The notes: a model not told the origin generated them from the sequence alone. Positions 1 through 9,312 are shown, numbered from the stretch's first letter. The stretch is DNA of 64,000 bases from Pedobacter roseus (GCF_014395225.1 NZ_CP060723.1:682001-746000), one strand, 5' to 3'. Numbers and translations are program-made.

Positions 1-1
1 C

Positions 2-2170
2 GGTATGAACCATGTTAACGATGGCGACAGTAAAGTACAGCCGTTTAAACAACTGGATGTACGTGTGGCAAGATCGTGGAACAATAAGTTTGGGGTAAAA
101 GCAGCATTCTCGTTTTTACAGGCCAAAGATTGGTTCGGCAATAATTATTCAAACTTCGACAGGGTAGCCAGAACGGCGAAATCCGGTGACAGAAACAGCG
201 ATCCCAACTATGATGGTATCAACGTATACGGTGATGAAGTGAGCCAGAATATGCGTAATGTGGCCTTGAGTGTTCAAAACGGAACTATAGCGGGTATCAA
301 TGCCGCAACAGGTGGTTTAATCCCCAATATTAAATCCACATTAGATGGGGCTTTTGGGGCAGCCATTCCAAATGCAGCGCAACAGGCGGGTTTTTTGGCT
401 ACTTTACCAGCAGCCTTGCGCTCTACCGTACAAAATTACCTCCCTTTTTATGTAGGTTTAAAAGCAGGCCTGATTCCAGATCAAAATATTTCCAGGACAG
501 GATATAATGAAGAAAACCTGGTTGATTATGATACCAAATCGTTAAAAGCATCAGGAGCATTATATTACAACATCAGTAATACGGTTCAGGTAGTGGGTCA
601 GGCCAATTGGGGTACAGGAACTTCTGTTTATACCGGTTCTGACCGTTATTCGCTACGTAATTTTAACATCGGGCAGTATAAGTTAGAGCTAAAAGGGGAA
701 GACTTTTTCTTAAAAGCCTACACCACGCAGGAACGTTCCGGCGATTCTTATATCTCTTCTATTTTGGGAAGTTATATCAATGAGGTATCTAAACCATCAA
801 CTACCTGGTTTCCACAATATATCGGTAATTATGTAGGTGCAAGGGCTGCGGGACAAACAGATGCACAGGCACAGGCTTTTGCAAGGAGTGTAGCCGATCA
901 GGGACGTTTTGTGCCAGGCAGTGCACAGTATGAGGTAGCAAAAGATAAAATTTTGAACACCACCATCAGTGCGACCAATATTAACGCTGTTGATCCTTCT
1001 AAAAGTGTTTACGGCGCTAAATTTGATGATAAATCGAATCTTTATCATTACGAAGGCATGTATAACTTCACCAACCTTTTTAATAAGGTAGTGGAGTTTC
1101 AGGTAGGTGCATCTTATCGTTTATACGATTTAAATTCGGCAGGTACCATTTTTAACGATTTAAACGAATCTATCGACATTAAAGAATATGGTGCTTTCGC
1201 GCAGATTGGTAAAAAACTTTTTAACGATAAAGTTAAATTTACTTTTGCCGGCCGTTATGATAAAAGCCAGAATTTTGAAGGCAGGTTTACTCCAAGGATA
1301 ACAGGTGTATTCACTGTGGCCAAGAACAATAACATCAGGGTTTCTTATCAAACAGGCTACCGTAATCCAACTACCCAGAACCAATATATCGACCTTTCGG
1401 TAGGTGGCGGGTCTCAAAGACTGATCGGTGGTTTACCTGAAATTATGTTCAGTAAATATCATCTAGACAGCAACAAACCATTTACAGATGTAAGTTACCG
1501 TGCGTTTTTAGCTTCAGCAGCAAGCGGAGCGCCTAATCAGGCACTTTTACAACAATATACTTTTGATGCCAAAGGTGTCCGTCCGGAAAGCGTTCAGTCT
1601 TACGAATTAGGCTACAAAGGTTTAATCCTTCCTAATTTATTGATTGATGCTTATGGTTATTACAACATTTACAAAGATTTTATTACTGCTGTTGATGTAT
1701 ATCAGAATGTGAACGGCAGTTTTGTGAAATTCGGCGTTCCCGTAAATGCGGCCGGTAAAGTAACCTCTTATGGTGCTGCTTTAGGCCTGGATTATCTTGT
1801 GGGTAAATATGCCATTAGCGGTAACGTTTCCTATAACCAGATTGGCGATCTTCCTGTTAATTATATTAACGACTTTAATACGCCAAAAATCCGTTACAAC
1901 CTTGGACTTGGCAATAAAGAAATCATCAAAAACTTTGGTTTCAACGTATCATACCGCTGGCAGGATCAGTTCTACTGGAATTCTTCTTTTGCCTCAGGTC
2001 AGGTACCAGCATACAGCTCGCTTGATGCACAGTTTAGTTTAAGAATTCCTTCGGTACAATCGGTAATTAAACTGGGCGGCTCGAATGTATTGAATAAATA
2101 TTATTTCACTTCTTACGGAAACCCATCAGCCGGGGCGATTTATTATATAGCTTATAGCTTTAATCCATAA
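2..2170 (+). CDS. TonB-dependent receptor, C-terminal part (5' truncated by window edge)
   Basis: Outer-membrane TonB-dependent receptor, of which only the beta-barrel half is visible. The open frame already runs at the first complete codon, so the real start lies to the left. The Met at base 5 is internal, because no signal peptide, carboxypeptidase-regulatory domain or plug follows it. The visible 720 residues alternate short hydrophobic/aromatic strands with Asn/Gly-rich loops. There is a typical late-barrel segment (RPESVQSYELGYKGLI) and the chain ends in strands rich in Tyr and Phe, as barrel proteins do. Substrate cannot be told from this part. A strong terminator follows 20 bases after the stop, so this ends its transcription unit. 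Confidence 0.9.
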   Translation, partial: GMNHVNDGDSKVQPFKQLDVRVARSWNNKFGVKAAFSFLQAKDWFGNNYSNFDRVARTAKSGDRNSDPNYDGINVYGDEVSQNMRNVALSVQNGTIAGINAATGGLIPNIKSTLDGAFGAAIPNAAQQAGFLATLPAALRSTVQNYLPFYVGLKAGLIPDQNISRTGYNEENLVDYDTKSLKASGALYYNISNTVQVVGQANWGTGTSVYTGSDRYSLRNFNIGQYKLELKGEDFFLKAYTTQERSGDSYISSILGSYINEVSKPSTTWFPQYIGNYVGARAAGQTDAQAQAFARSVADQGRFVPGSAQYEVAKDKILNTTISATNINAVDPSKSVYGAKFDDKSNLYHYEGMYNFTNLFNKVVEFQVGASYRLYDLNSAGTIFNDLNESIDIKEYGAFAQIGKKLFNDKVKFTFAGRYDKSQNFEGRFTPRITGVFTVAKNNNIRVSYQTGYRNPTTQNQYIDLSVGGGSQRLIGGLPEIMFSKYHLDSNKPFTDVSYRAFLASAASGAPNQALLQQYTFDAKGVRPESVQSYELGYKGLILPNLLIDAYGYYNIYKDFITAVDVYQNVNGSFVKFGVPVNAAGKVTSYGAALGLDYLVGKYAISGNVSYNQIGDLPVNYINDFNTPKIRYNLGLGNKEIIKNFGFNVSYRWQDQFYWNSSFASGQVPAYSSLDAQFSLRIPSVQSVIKLGGSNVLNKYYFTSYGNPSAGAIYYIAYSFNP

Positions 2171-2187
2171 AGAATCTATTAACGCTT

Positions 2188-2226
2188 AAAAGCCCTTCAT
2201 AACTTGAGGTATGAAGGGCTTTTTTA
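2188..2226 (+). terminator. Rho-independent terminator after the TonB receptor
   Basis: A perfect 14-bp stem (2188-2201 with 2210-2223) closes an 8-base loop and runs into a T tract. It lies just after the receptor stop codon. Confidence 0.9.
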
Positions 2227-2232
2227 CTTATA

Positions 2233-2301
2233 GTCGTCACCCTGAATTTATTTCAGTGTCTATCTAGCGGGAAAGATGCTGAAACAAGTTCAGCATGACG
2301 A
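2233..2301. repeat. Dispersed intergenic inverted repeat (CGTCA...TGACG type)
   Basis: Begins TCGTCACCCTGAATTTATTT and ends with TTCAGCATGACGA, so the two ends are inverted copies around a short middle. The form matches intergenic palindromic repeats common in Sphingobacteriaceae. Related CGTCATTCC/CGTCATTGC elements occur at 29688, 33230, 36636 and 52182. Confidence 0.6.
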
Positions 2302-2372
2302 TCGCATTAGGCAAAGAGCCTAAAGATTTCATTGCAAATAAATATTAGTCGAAATTAAGTTTTTAGGATAAA

Positions 2373-2834
2373 TCATTTGTTTCTTACCTCATCCACCTTG
2401 TCTTTTCCATAATATCTGATTATTTCATCTTTTTCATCATCATTTCCCCGTTCCATTACCCTTTTAATAACCGCCTGATATTGTTTTTGCCAGTTTATTT
2501 TTTCGAACTCAGTGTCCCAAAAGAGGATCTGTCTAATAATTGACAAATCAGGTTTATCGTTTGAAGTTTTTTTGTCTTTCTCTTTTTGTATTTCATAATG
2601 GGCCTGGAGTAGGAACATCGTGCCTTCTTCCAAACCAAGACGCTGGTCTAATTTAATCGAAAGAGAGGCTGTTATCCCCCTTTTGCCTTTTGTAATGTCA
2701 TTTATAGTTTGTGGATATTCATTCAGTGAAAGTGCGAACGGACCTTTTTTTAATCCTTTCCTTTTAAGTTCCCGTTCCAAAATAATCCCTGGATGGATTC
2801 CTTTAAATTTACTGATCAATTTTTCCATAATCAA
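2373..2834 (-). CDS. HTH (HigA-like) protein with a short C-terminal domain, third gene of the AbiE operon
   Basis: A 153-residue soluble protein. Residues about 8-70 read like the HTH_3/HigA antidote fold (GIHPGIILERELKRKGLKK, then TINDITKGKRGITASLSIKL). The C-terminal 55 residues (LFWDTEFEKINWQKQYQAV, then ERGNDDEKDEIIRYYGKDK) resemble a small Bacteroidota domain, DUF6922-like, that I associate with genes beside AbiEii nucleotidyltransferases; this is from memory. The gene lies 51 bases downstream of abiEii on the same strand, so probable co-transcription makes it part of the same system. It could be an extra antitoxin or an autoregulator. No toxin fold is visible in it. Confidence 0.75.
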   Translation of the reverse strand: MIMEKLISKFKGIHPGIILERELKRKGLKKGPFALSLNEYPQTINDITKGKRGITASLSIKLDQRLGLEEGTMFLLQAHYEIQKEKDKKTSNDKPDLSIIRQILFWDTEFEKINWQKQYQAVIKRVMERGNDDEKDEIIRYYGKDKVDEVRNK

Positions 2835-2885
2835 AAATAAACAAAAATGTTTATAATTTATTGTTTATACTTAAGTTTTGTTTTC

Positions 2886-3746
2886 TCAAATTCGCTGACT
2901 GATTTTTAGTTTTTCAACCAGGTCATGGAAATATTGTGTTGACCATATTTCGAGTTTTTTAGGATCCTTAATAAAACGTGAGATATCTGCCTTAACAAAA
3001 TCTAATTTCACATGATTAATCTTTTCGCTTAATAAAGCCCTGAATTCTGCTTCACTCATTTTATCCTTTTTCCAGTCGCCACTATCTATCGCTCGCAGGA
3101 GAAAGTGATTGAGGTTAAGTTCATAACCTTTTTTAATATACCATTCCATGTCGTACCAATCGCGCCCTTTAACATTGGTGCCCCATTTGCGGAATAAAAG
3201 TGCGTGCATTTTTCCAGCAAAAAGATCAGGAAGTGAAAGACACTTTACATAAAACGAAAAGGGTTGTAACAATAGTTTTTCTTCTGTTGCAAAACCCAGT
3301 GGCGGTTCTATATCTACCTCGATTTTGATTTTGATGTTTGCCACTTCTTTAAGCCCGTTTTGAGGGATAATCTCTTTCAAAACGAGTTCTTTCCAGATGG
3401 TTTCCGATTTTAAAAATGCTGAATTGATATTATTCTTTATTGTTTTCTTTTTTTCAGTAATGGATACCTGCATGCCCAGCGCCGCAAATTCGTTTACAAT
3501 AGCATCCTGGTATTTTTCTAAGGAAAAATCAGGATTTTGAGTGAGAAGGGAAAAATCCAGGTCTTCTGAAAAACGGTCTAAACCATAAAATATCCTCAAC
3601 GCTGTTCCCCCATAAAATGCTGCCTTTTCAAAAAAGCCAGCCCGGTTTAGTCCGGCAAGAGCAATTTCCTGCATAATTTCCCTTAATGCATCTTTTGCCT
3701 CATCTCTGTTAGCTGGATGATAGCTATCTAGCCAGTCTTTTATCAT
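2886..3746 (-). CDS. abiEii: AbiEii/AbiGii-family nucleotidyltransferase toxin
   Basis: A 286-residue nucleotidyltransferase of the AbiEii family, the toxin half of type IV toxin-antitoxin pairs. The pol-beta-type core is clear: FYGGTALR at residues 44-51, SEDLDFS at 60-66 giving the metal-binding Asp pair, and an acidic strand IKIEVDIEPP around 140-149. These are followed by the family hallmark DLFAGKMHALL (174-184) and KGRDWYD (193-199). All catalytic positions appear intact. The start codon overlaps the end of the abiEi gene by 4 bases, so translation is probably coupled. Characterised homologues transfer nucleotides to cellular targets and give phage abortive infection or plasmid stabilisation. 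The substrate of this one is unknown. Confidence 0.9.
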   Translation of the reverse strand: MIKDWLDSYHPANRDEAKDALREIMQEIALAGLNRAGFFEKAAFYGGTALRIFYGLDRFSEDLDFSLLTQNPDFSLEKYQDAIVNEFAALGMQVSITEKKKTIKNNINSAFLKSETIWKELVLKEIIPQNGLKEVANIKIKIEVDIEPPLGFATEEKLLLQPFSFYVKCLSLPDLFAGKMHALLFRKWGTNVKGRDWYDMEWYIKKGYELNLNHFLLRAIDSGDWKKDKMSEAEFRALLSEKINHVKLDFVKADISRFIKDPKKLEIWSTQYFHDLVEKLKISQRI

Positions 3747-4381
3747 ATTGTTTCGATCATTTTAGTTAGCATTTCCAGGCTTTTACTTTTAGGGGCATGT
3801 TCAAGCCAGCTGTTGATAGTTGATGTATCAAATTTTGCAATTTCAATTTCTTCCATCCGCAGATTCCTGAATACATAATCTTTTGCTGTGGAAATGCTCC
3901 TTAAATTAATACCTGCTGTTGTGACAATTTTATCACATAAGGCTTTTTCCGGGGTGGCAACCATTGCTTTCTGGTCTTTGGAAAAGTTTATCATGGCCAA
4001 GCCGAAAGCATAGTATGGCAAAGGAAGGTTTGTATAGGTGAATAGCCCTATTTGAGTTTCGAATTTTCTTGTTGCCTTTGTTGTCATTGAGGTAACTGCA
4101 TAAACTTTTTCCGGGATGAGCCCGTAATGAGATAGCGCGCTCTCCATCGAAAGATAACTCGGCCCGAGTATATGGTTAGCCAATAATGCGTTTTCAGGCC
4201 TCTCCGGTCCGACAGATCTCCCCACAATATAAAGTCCTTTTTTTATGGGTTCGATCAATCCATCAGCCTTTAATGCCAGTATTTTATCATTTGGTCTTTT
4301 ATAATCTTTTAATAAATCGACCAAAAGCTGATGGGTTATCGGTTGATGAGATTTGTCTATAAGAGCTGTCTGGATATTCAT
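3743..4381 (-). CDS. abiEi: AbiEi-family antitoxin / autorepressor
   Basis: A 212-residue antitoxin and transcription regulator of the AbiEi type. The N-terminal part (residues 1-55) is a winged helix, with RPNDKILALKADGLIEPIKK followed by a GLYIV wing strand. The remainder carries the AbiEi core, including SYLSMESALSHYGLIPE and a TPEKALCDKIV segment. It is the first gene of the operon and overlaps abiEii by 4 bases. Family members neutralise the toxin without stably binding it and repress their own promoter by binding inverted repeats. Two such repeats are visible just upstream (4398-4426 and 4470-4498), which supports both the assignment and autoregulation. Confidence 0.88.
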   Translation of the reverse strand: MNIQTALIDKSHQPITHQLLVDLLKDYKRPNDKILALKADGLIEPIKKGLYIVGRSVGPERPENALLANHILGPSYLSMESALSHYGLIPEKVYAVTSMTTKATRKFETQIGLFTYTNLPLPYYAFGLAMINFSKDQKAMVATPEKALCDKIVTTAGINLRSISTAKDYVFRNLRMEEIEIAKFDTSTINSWLEHAPKSKSLEMLTKMIETI

Positions 4382-4397
4382 AATGTAAAAATTAAAT

Positions 4398-4426
4398 AAG
4401 ATAAACGACTATTGTCCGTTTATCTT
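4398..4426. promoter_or_regulatory. AbiE operator copy 1
   Basis: Perfect inverted repeat AAGATAAACG (4398-4407), nine-base spacer, CGTTTATCTT (4417-4426). It lies 17 bases before the abiEi start, just downstream of the probable -7 box, where a bound repressor would block initiation. Confidence 0.75.
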
Positions 4427-4430
4427 GTGT

Positions 4431-4462
4431 TAAAATTACATTTAATAATTTATATTGACAAA
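4431..4462 (-). promoter_or_regulatory. Probable abiE promoter
   Basis: Read on the minus strand, TTTG (4462-4459), a 20-base spacer and TAATTTTA (4438-4431) fit the Bacteroidota pattern TTTG-N19/20-TAnnTTTG with the last base different. It sits exactly between the two AbiE operators. Confidence 0.5.
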
Positions 4463-4469
4463 TTTGAAT

Positions 4470-4498
4470 AGGATAAACGGTTATAAATCGTTTATCTT
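4470..4498. promoter_or_regulatory. AbiE operator copy 2
   Basis: AGGATAAACG (4470-4479), nine-base spacer, CGTTTATCTT (4489-4498): the same dyad as copy 1 with one base changed. Start-to-start distance to copy 1 is 72 bases. It lies just upstream of the probable -33 box. Confidence 0.72.
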
Positions 4499-4581
4499 GT
4501 GCTGAATTTACATTTTTTATACGCTTACCTCTAATAAATTTATCATTCGTTTCAGCCATATCTTACTCAAATAACCTAGGT

Positions 4582-4600
4582 TAGTGTAAAACTTACACTA
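4582..4600. promoter_or_regulatory. Shared 19-bp operator, site O1 (GH31-glgB)
   Basis: TAGTGTAAAACTTACACTA is a perfect 8+3+8 dyad, 119 bases before the GH31 start. Close matches of identical length occur at 21761, 25018 and 26949, next to glycolytic genes and a Nudix-HTH regulator, so this is probably one regulon. Confidence 0.75.
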
Positions 4601-4718
4601 TTAAATGCATCTTTTATAAAAAAGCTACATCCCTTTTATAAAATATTTGTATTATAGTACTTTCTTAAGCACATCCCAGTTTAAGAGCTATGGAATTTAA
4701 AAAATTGAATAAATAAGG

Positions 4719-7181
4719 ATGGAAGCGCAAAACGACAAACCGAATGAAACAAATGACCTGATCGAAAAAGAGCAGGAAATACAGCATTTAAACAATCCGG
4801 TTGATATATCGGTAAAACCAATCGTTAAACAATACCTCGGCGAAGTTAAAAAAGTAAAGAAAGAAGGTAACCGTTTTTATTTTTCAGATGGCGATGCAAG
4901 GGTAGAGGTAAGGGTAGTAAGTGATGATATTATCAGGGTACGCCTTGCGCCACATGGCGTTTTTCTGGATGATTTCTCTTATGCTGTACCAGAAGTAGAT
5001 CAAAAGGTTTCTGTTTTTAAAATGCAGGAGCACGAAGATCATTACACCATTTCTACTCACGCGGTAACCTGTAAGATCGAAAAAGCAAACTTTCATATTT
5101 CATTCTCCGATAATATTACCAATGTGGTAATGGTTGATGAAGCCAACTCCATGCACTGGGAAGAAAATGTAGATTTTGGCGGTTATTACATTTATGCAAC
5201 CAAAAAATGCCATCCTGAAGAAAATTTCTTTGGTTTAGGTGATAAATCTGGCAATTTTAACCTGCGTGGCCGCCGTTTCGAAAACTGGAATACTGATGCC
5301 TATTCTTTTGGCTGGAACCAGGATCCACTATACAGGACTATACCTTTCTATATCGGTTTGCACAATCAGGCTGCTTATGGTATCTTTTTCGATAATACCT
5401 TTAAATCGTATTTCGATTTTGGGAACGAGGATGTAAATAAAACCAGTTTCTGGGCTGATGGTGGCGAGTTACAATACTACTATATCCACGGACCACACAT
5501 CATGGATGTGGTTAAACGTTATGCAACCCTAACCGGAACACACCCGATGCCGCCAAAATGGACATTGGGTTATCAGCAGTGCCGTTGGAGTTATTATCCT
5601 GAAACCAAGGTTAAAGAAATAGCCAAACAGTTCAGAGATCGTAAAATTCCTTGTGATGCCATTTACCTGGATATCGATTATATGGACGGTTACCGCTGTT
5701 TTACCTGGAACAAAAAATACTTTCCGGATCCACGGAGGATGATCAAAGAACTTTCTGATGATGGTTTTAAAACCGTTGTAATGATCGACCCCGGAATTAA
5801 GGTTGATGATGATTACTGGGTTTTTAAAGAAGGTAAAGAGAAAAGATTTTTCTGTCGCCGCAGCGACGATTATTATATGGAAGGGCATGTTTGGCCAGGC
5901 CGTTGCCAGTTTCCTGATTTTACCAACCCTAAGGTACGTAGCTGGTGGGGTAACCTTTACAAAGAACTTGTAGATATGGGCGTGGCGGGTTTCTGGAACG
6001 ATATGAACGAGCCTGCAGTATTTGGTTCGGGTACTTTCCCTAACGATGTGCGTCATAATTATGATGGTTACCGCGGCTCGCACCGGAAAGCGCACAATGT
6101 TTATGGCATGCAGATGGTACGCTCTACTTACGAAGGGCTTAAAAAACTGATGCGCAATAAACGTCCCTTTACCATTACAAGGGCGGGTTATTCGGGTATG
6201 CAGCGTTATGCCAGCGTATGGACGGGTGATAATATTGCTACCTGGGAACATTTAAAAATAGGTAATATTCAGTGTCAGCGCCTATCCGTTTCTGGTGTGC
6301 CTTTCTGCGGAACAGATATTGGCGGCTTTAGTGGCGAACCGGATGGTGAATTATTTACCCGCTGGATCCAGTTGGGTACATTTTCTCCTTTTATGCGTGC
6401 ACACTCTGCAGGTGATACTGCCGAACGTGAACCCTGGAGTTTTGGCGAATTTTTCGAAGACATTAACCGTAAGTTTATCGAGTTAAGGTACCGTTTAATG
6501 CCATACCTGTATTCTGTGTTTTGGGAGCACCACCGTTATGGCTTCCCGATTTTAAGGCCATTGGTGATGCTAGAGCAGGAAAATATCAGTAACAGTTTCC
6601 GCCAGGATGAATTCTGTTATGGTGATAAATTGTTGATCTGCCCGGTTTTAGAACAAGGCGCAATATCAAGAAAAGTATACCTTCCAAAAGGAACATGGTA
6701 CAATTTCTGGACCAACGAAATCCTGGATGGTGGTAATGAATATACCGTTGATGCAAAGATAGACAGTATGCCGATGTTCGTGCGTGCAGGTACCGTTTTA
6801 CCCGAATATCCGGTAATGCAGTATGTGGATGAGAAATCGATCACAGAGGTAGTGCTGAATATTTACCATAGCGATTACGAAGTGAATTCGTACATGTACG
6901 AAGATCATGGAGATACCTTTGCCTACGAACAGGATATTTACCTGGAAAAGAAATTTACTGTAAAAGGCGATAGCAAGGCCATTAAGGTAAACCAGCGCAG
7001 CGAAGGCTTGTATACACCTAATTATGAATTTTATGTCTGCAATATTATTGGCGTAAAATTCCAGGTTAAAAAGATCATTATCGATAATAAAGAGGTTCAG
7101 GATTTTTATACCGACGATCAGAACATCCTGCATTTCAAGTGCAATAAAAATTTCTTAGAAATTCAGATCTTAAGTCTGTAA
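4719..7181 (+). CDS. Glycoside hydrolase family 31 alpha-glucosidase
   Basis: An 820-residue GH31 enzyme that releases glucose (or a related alpha-linked sugar) from the non-reducing end of alpha-glucans. Layout: N-terminal beta-sandwich (about 60-270), then the TIM barrel with the nucleophile motif GFWNDMNEPAVF (Asp428). The acid/base motif is WTGDN (Asp504), and a beta-rich C-terminal region from about 640 carries the MPMFVRAGTVLP signature. There is no signal peptide, so it is probably cytoplasmic. It is followed 58 bases later by glgB, and together they suggest turnover of glycogen or imported maltodextrins. Operator O1 upstream links it to the glycolytic genes at 22-27 kb. The linkage specificity cannot be read from sequence alone. 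Confidence 0.93.
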   Translation: MEAQNDKPNETNDLIEKEQEIQHLNNPVDISVKPIVKQYLGEVKKVKKEGNRFYFSDGDARVEVRVVSDDIIRVRLAPHGVFLDDFSYAVPEVDQKVSVFKMQEHEDHYTISTHAVTCKIEKANFHISFSDNITNVVMVDEANSMHWEENVDFGGYYIYATKKCHPEENFFGLGDKSGNFNLRGRRFENWNTDAYSFGWNQDPLYRTIPFYIGLHNQAAYGIFFDNTFKSYFDFGNEDVNKTSFWADGGELQYYYIHGPHIMDVVKRYATLTGTHPMPPKWTLGYQQCRWSYYPETKVKEIAKQFRDRKIPCDAIYLDIDYMDGYRCFTWNKKYFPDPRRMIKELSDDGFKTVVMIDPGIKVDDDYWVFKEGKEKRFFCRRSDDYYMEGHVWPGRCQFPDFTNPKVRSWWGNLYKELVDMGVAGFWNDMNEPAVFGSGTFPNDVRHNYDGYRGSHRKAHNVYGMQMVRSTYEGLKKLMRNKRPFTITRAGYSGMQRYASVWTGDNIATWEHLKIGNIQCQRLSVSGVPFCGTDIGGFSGEPDGELFTRWIQLGTFSPFMRAHSAGDTAEREPWSFGEFFEDINRKFIELRYRLMPYLYSVFWEHHRYGFPILRPLVMLEQENISNSFRQDEFCYGDKLLICPVLEQGAISRKVYLPKGTWYNFWTNEILDGGNEYTVDAKIDSMPMFVRAGTVLPEYPVMQYVDEKSITEVVLNIYHSDYEVNSYMYEDHGDTFAYEQDIYLEKKFTVKGDSKAIKVNQRSEGLYTPNYEFYVCNIIGVKFQVKKIIIDNKEVQDFYTDDQNILHFKCNKNFLEIQILSL

Positions 7182-7186
7182 CATTT

Positions 7187-7216
7187 AGCCCCAAATGCTG
7201 TTTAGTGTTTGGGGCT
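7187..7216. promoter_or_regulatory. Hairpin between the GH31 gene and glgB
   Basis: AGCCCCAAA (7187-7195) pairs perfectly with TTTGGGGCT (7208-7216) across a 12-base loop, but only a weak T-rich stretch follows. It could be a partial terminator or an mRNA-processing hairpin setting the ratio of the two proteins. Its presence argues against the ATG at 7195, inside the stem, being the glgB start. Confidence 0.55.
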
Positions 7217-7239
7217 TCATTTATCTAGCCAAAATATCT

Positions 7240-9201
7240 ATGTCAGCAAAAAAAGTTCCTGCAAAAAAAGCAGTTTTACCAAAAATCGATAAAAAGAAAT
7301 CCGTTTGGGTACACAGTTTATTTACCGATTACGACATTGATCTTTTTCTGGTTGGGAAACATTTTAGGCTGTACGAGAAAATGGGTTCACATTTAATTAG
7401 TGTTGAAGCCACCGCCGGAACTTATTTTTCGGTCTGGGCACCCAATGCCACAAATGTAAGCGTAGTTGGTAATTTTAACGATTGGAACGACGCGCAGCAT
7501 CCGCTATATAAACGCTGGGATAAATCGGGTATCTGGGAAGGTTTTATTCCCGGTATTGCCAAAGGCGAGGTTTATAAATATTTTGTTAAAGGTTTTGATG
7601 GATCAGAGCATTTAAAAGGCGATCCTTATGCCCGCCGCTGGGAGCACCCTCCACAAACGGCCTGTATTGTTTGGGATACCGATTATACCTGGAAAGATAA
7701 TACCTGGCTCAGTAAAAGGGCGAAATTAAATGCGCTGGATCAGCCTATATCCGTTTACGAAATCCATCTAGGCTCCTGGGAGCGTGATCCTGACAACCCT
7801 GAGCGTGTATTAAACTGTAGGGAAGTAGCCAGCAGGCTCGTGCCTTATGTAAAAGAAATGGGGTTTACCCATGTAGAACTAATGCCGGTAATGGAATTCC
7901 CTTATTTTCCAAGTTGGGGATATCAGATTACAGGTTATTTCGGTGCAAGCTCGCGTTATGGCTCACCGCAGGATTTAATGTACCTGATCGATGAACTGCA
8001 CAAAGCCAACATTGCCGTGATACTCGATTGGGTTCCTTCTCATTTTCCTGGCGATAGGCATGGTTTATATGAGTTTGACGGTACGCATCTCTACGAACAC
8101 GCCGATATGAAAAAAGGCTTTCATCCTGATTGGAAATCCTACATTTTCAACTATGACAGGAACGAAGTCCGCTCTTTTTTAATCAGCAATGCCATATTCT
8201 GGTTCGATCAGTATCATGCAGATGGACTCAGGGTTGATGCGGTGGCTTCTATGTTATACTTTAATTTCTCAAGGGAAGACGGCGATGCGGCAACCAATGA
8301 ATATGGTGGAAGTGAAAATATTGGTGCTATCCAGTTTCTACAAGACCTGAATGTGGCCGTTTATGGTAATTTTGAAGGCGTGCAGACCATTGCCGAAGAA
8401 AGCAGCACTTATCCGGGGGTAACCCATCCGGTACATAATGGCGGATTGGGTTTCGGTATGAAATGGATGATGGGCTGGATGAACGATACGCTGAAATATT
8501 TTAAAGTAGATACCCTTGCCAGGAAACACCACCATCACCAGTTGAGTTTTAGCATGACTTACGCTTTTACCGAAAACTTTATGCTGCCTTTTTCGCATGA
8601 TGAAGTCGTACACGGTAAATCGCCCATGCTGTATAAAATGCCTGGAGATGACTGGCAGAAATTTGCCAACCTGAGGGCGCTTTACGGTTATATGTTTACC
8701 CATCCGGGATCAAAACTGCTGTTTATGGGGAATGAGTTCGGTCAAACTAATGAGTGGAACTTTACCCAATCGCTCGATTGGCATTTGTTGCAATACCCGC
8801 CTCATAAAGGGATGCAGGAAACGGTTAAAGCCTTAAACTTCCTTTACCGGAAAGAACCTGCGCTTTATCATTTCAATTTTAGTTACGAAGGTTTCCAGTG
8901 GCTCGATGCCGATAATGCAAACGAATCGGTATTCACCTACATGCGCAAAGGGCCAAAAGCAAAAGATACTTTGGTAATTGCCATAAATTTAACCCCGGTA
9001 GTCCGCGAGAATTATAAAATCGGTGTACCTTTTAAAACCAAGTGGAAAGAAATTTTCAATACCGACGATATTGTATATTACGGCGGAGGCATTAATAACC
9101 GTGGTGATATTGTGCCTCACTTAGCAGGTTACAATGGGCAGGAATATTCGATAATGGTTGATCTGCCACCATTAGCTGTAACTATTTTCAAAAGCAAATA
9201 A
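7240..9201 (+). CDS. glgB: 1,4-alpha-glucan branching enzyme
   Basis: Makes alpha-1,6 branches in glycogen by cutting an alpha-1,4 chain and transferring it. About 653 residues from the chosen start. A CBM48 domain lies in the N-terminal part (YFSVWAPNATNVSVVGNFND). The GH13 barrel has the nucleophile in DGLRVDAVASM (Asp333) and the acid/base in TIAEESSTYPG (Glu386), with the same 53-residue spacing as the E. coli enzyme. FSHDEVVHGK follows, and an all-beta C-terminal domain ends the protein. The in-frame ATG at 7195 would add 15 residues but lies in a hairpin. The start at 7240 gives a conventional lysine-rich N-terminus (MSAKKVPAKKAV). Likely co-transcribed with the GH31 gene. Confidence 0.95.
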   Translation: MSAKKVPAKKAVLPKIDKKKSVWVHSLFTDYDIDLFLVGKHFRLYEKMGSHLISVEATAGTYFSVWAPNATNVSVVGNFNDWNDAQHPLYKRWDKSGIWEGFIPGIAKGEVYKYFVKGFDGSEHLKGDPYARRWEHPPQTACIVWDTDYTWKDNTWLSKRAKLNALDQPISVYEIHLGSWERDPDNPERVLNCREVASRLVPYVKEMGFTHVELMPVMEFPYFPSWGYQITGYFGASSRYGSPQDLMYLIDELHKANIAVILDWVPSHFPGDRHGLYEFDGTHLYEHADMKKGFHPDWKSYIFNYDRNEVRSFLISNAIFWFDQYHADGLRVDAVASMLYFNFSREDGDAATNEYGGSENIGAIQFLQDLNVAVYGNFEGVQTIAEESSTYPGVTHPVHNGGLGFGMKWMMGWMNDTLKYFKVDTLARKHHHHQLSFSMTYAFTENFMLPFSHDEVVHGKSPMLYKMPGDDWQKFANLRALYGYMFTHPGSKLLFMGNEFGQTNEWNFTQSLDWHLLQYPPHKGMQETVKALNFLYRKEPALYHFNFSYEGFQWLDADNANESVFTYMRKGPKAKDTLVIAINLTPVVRENYKIGVPFKTKWKEIFNTDDIVYYGGGINNRGDIVPHLAGYNGQEYSIMVDLPPLAVTIFKSK

Positions 9202-9312
9202 GATTAATTTCATTTTTATATCACGCCAAAACTCGTTAATTTATTATCTCTTTTGTTGGTCAATTAATTAGGTAGTGTGAAGGGTTAATGCCAGTCTGAT
9301 CTTGATAGGCTT

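Noticed and set aside
5529..6251. 240-codon minus-strand open frame
   Set aside because: It lies wholly inside the GH31 gene, whose protein is a clear full-length family member, and its translation resembles no family.
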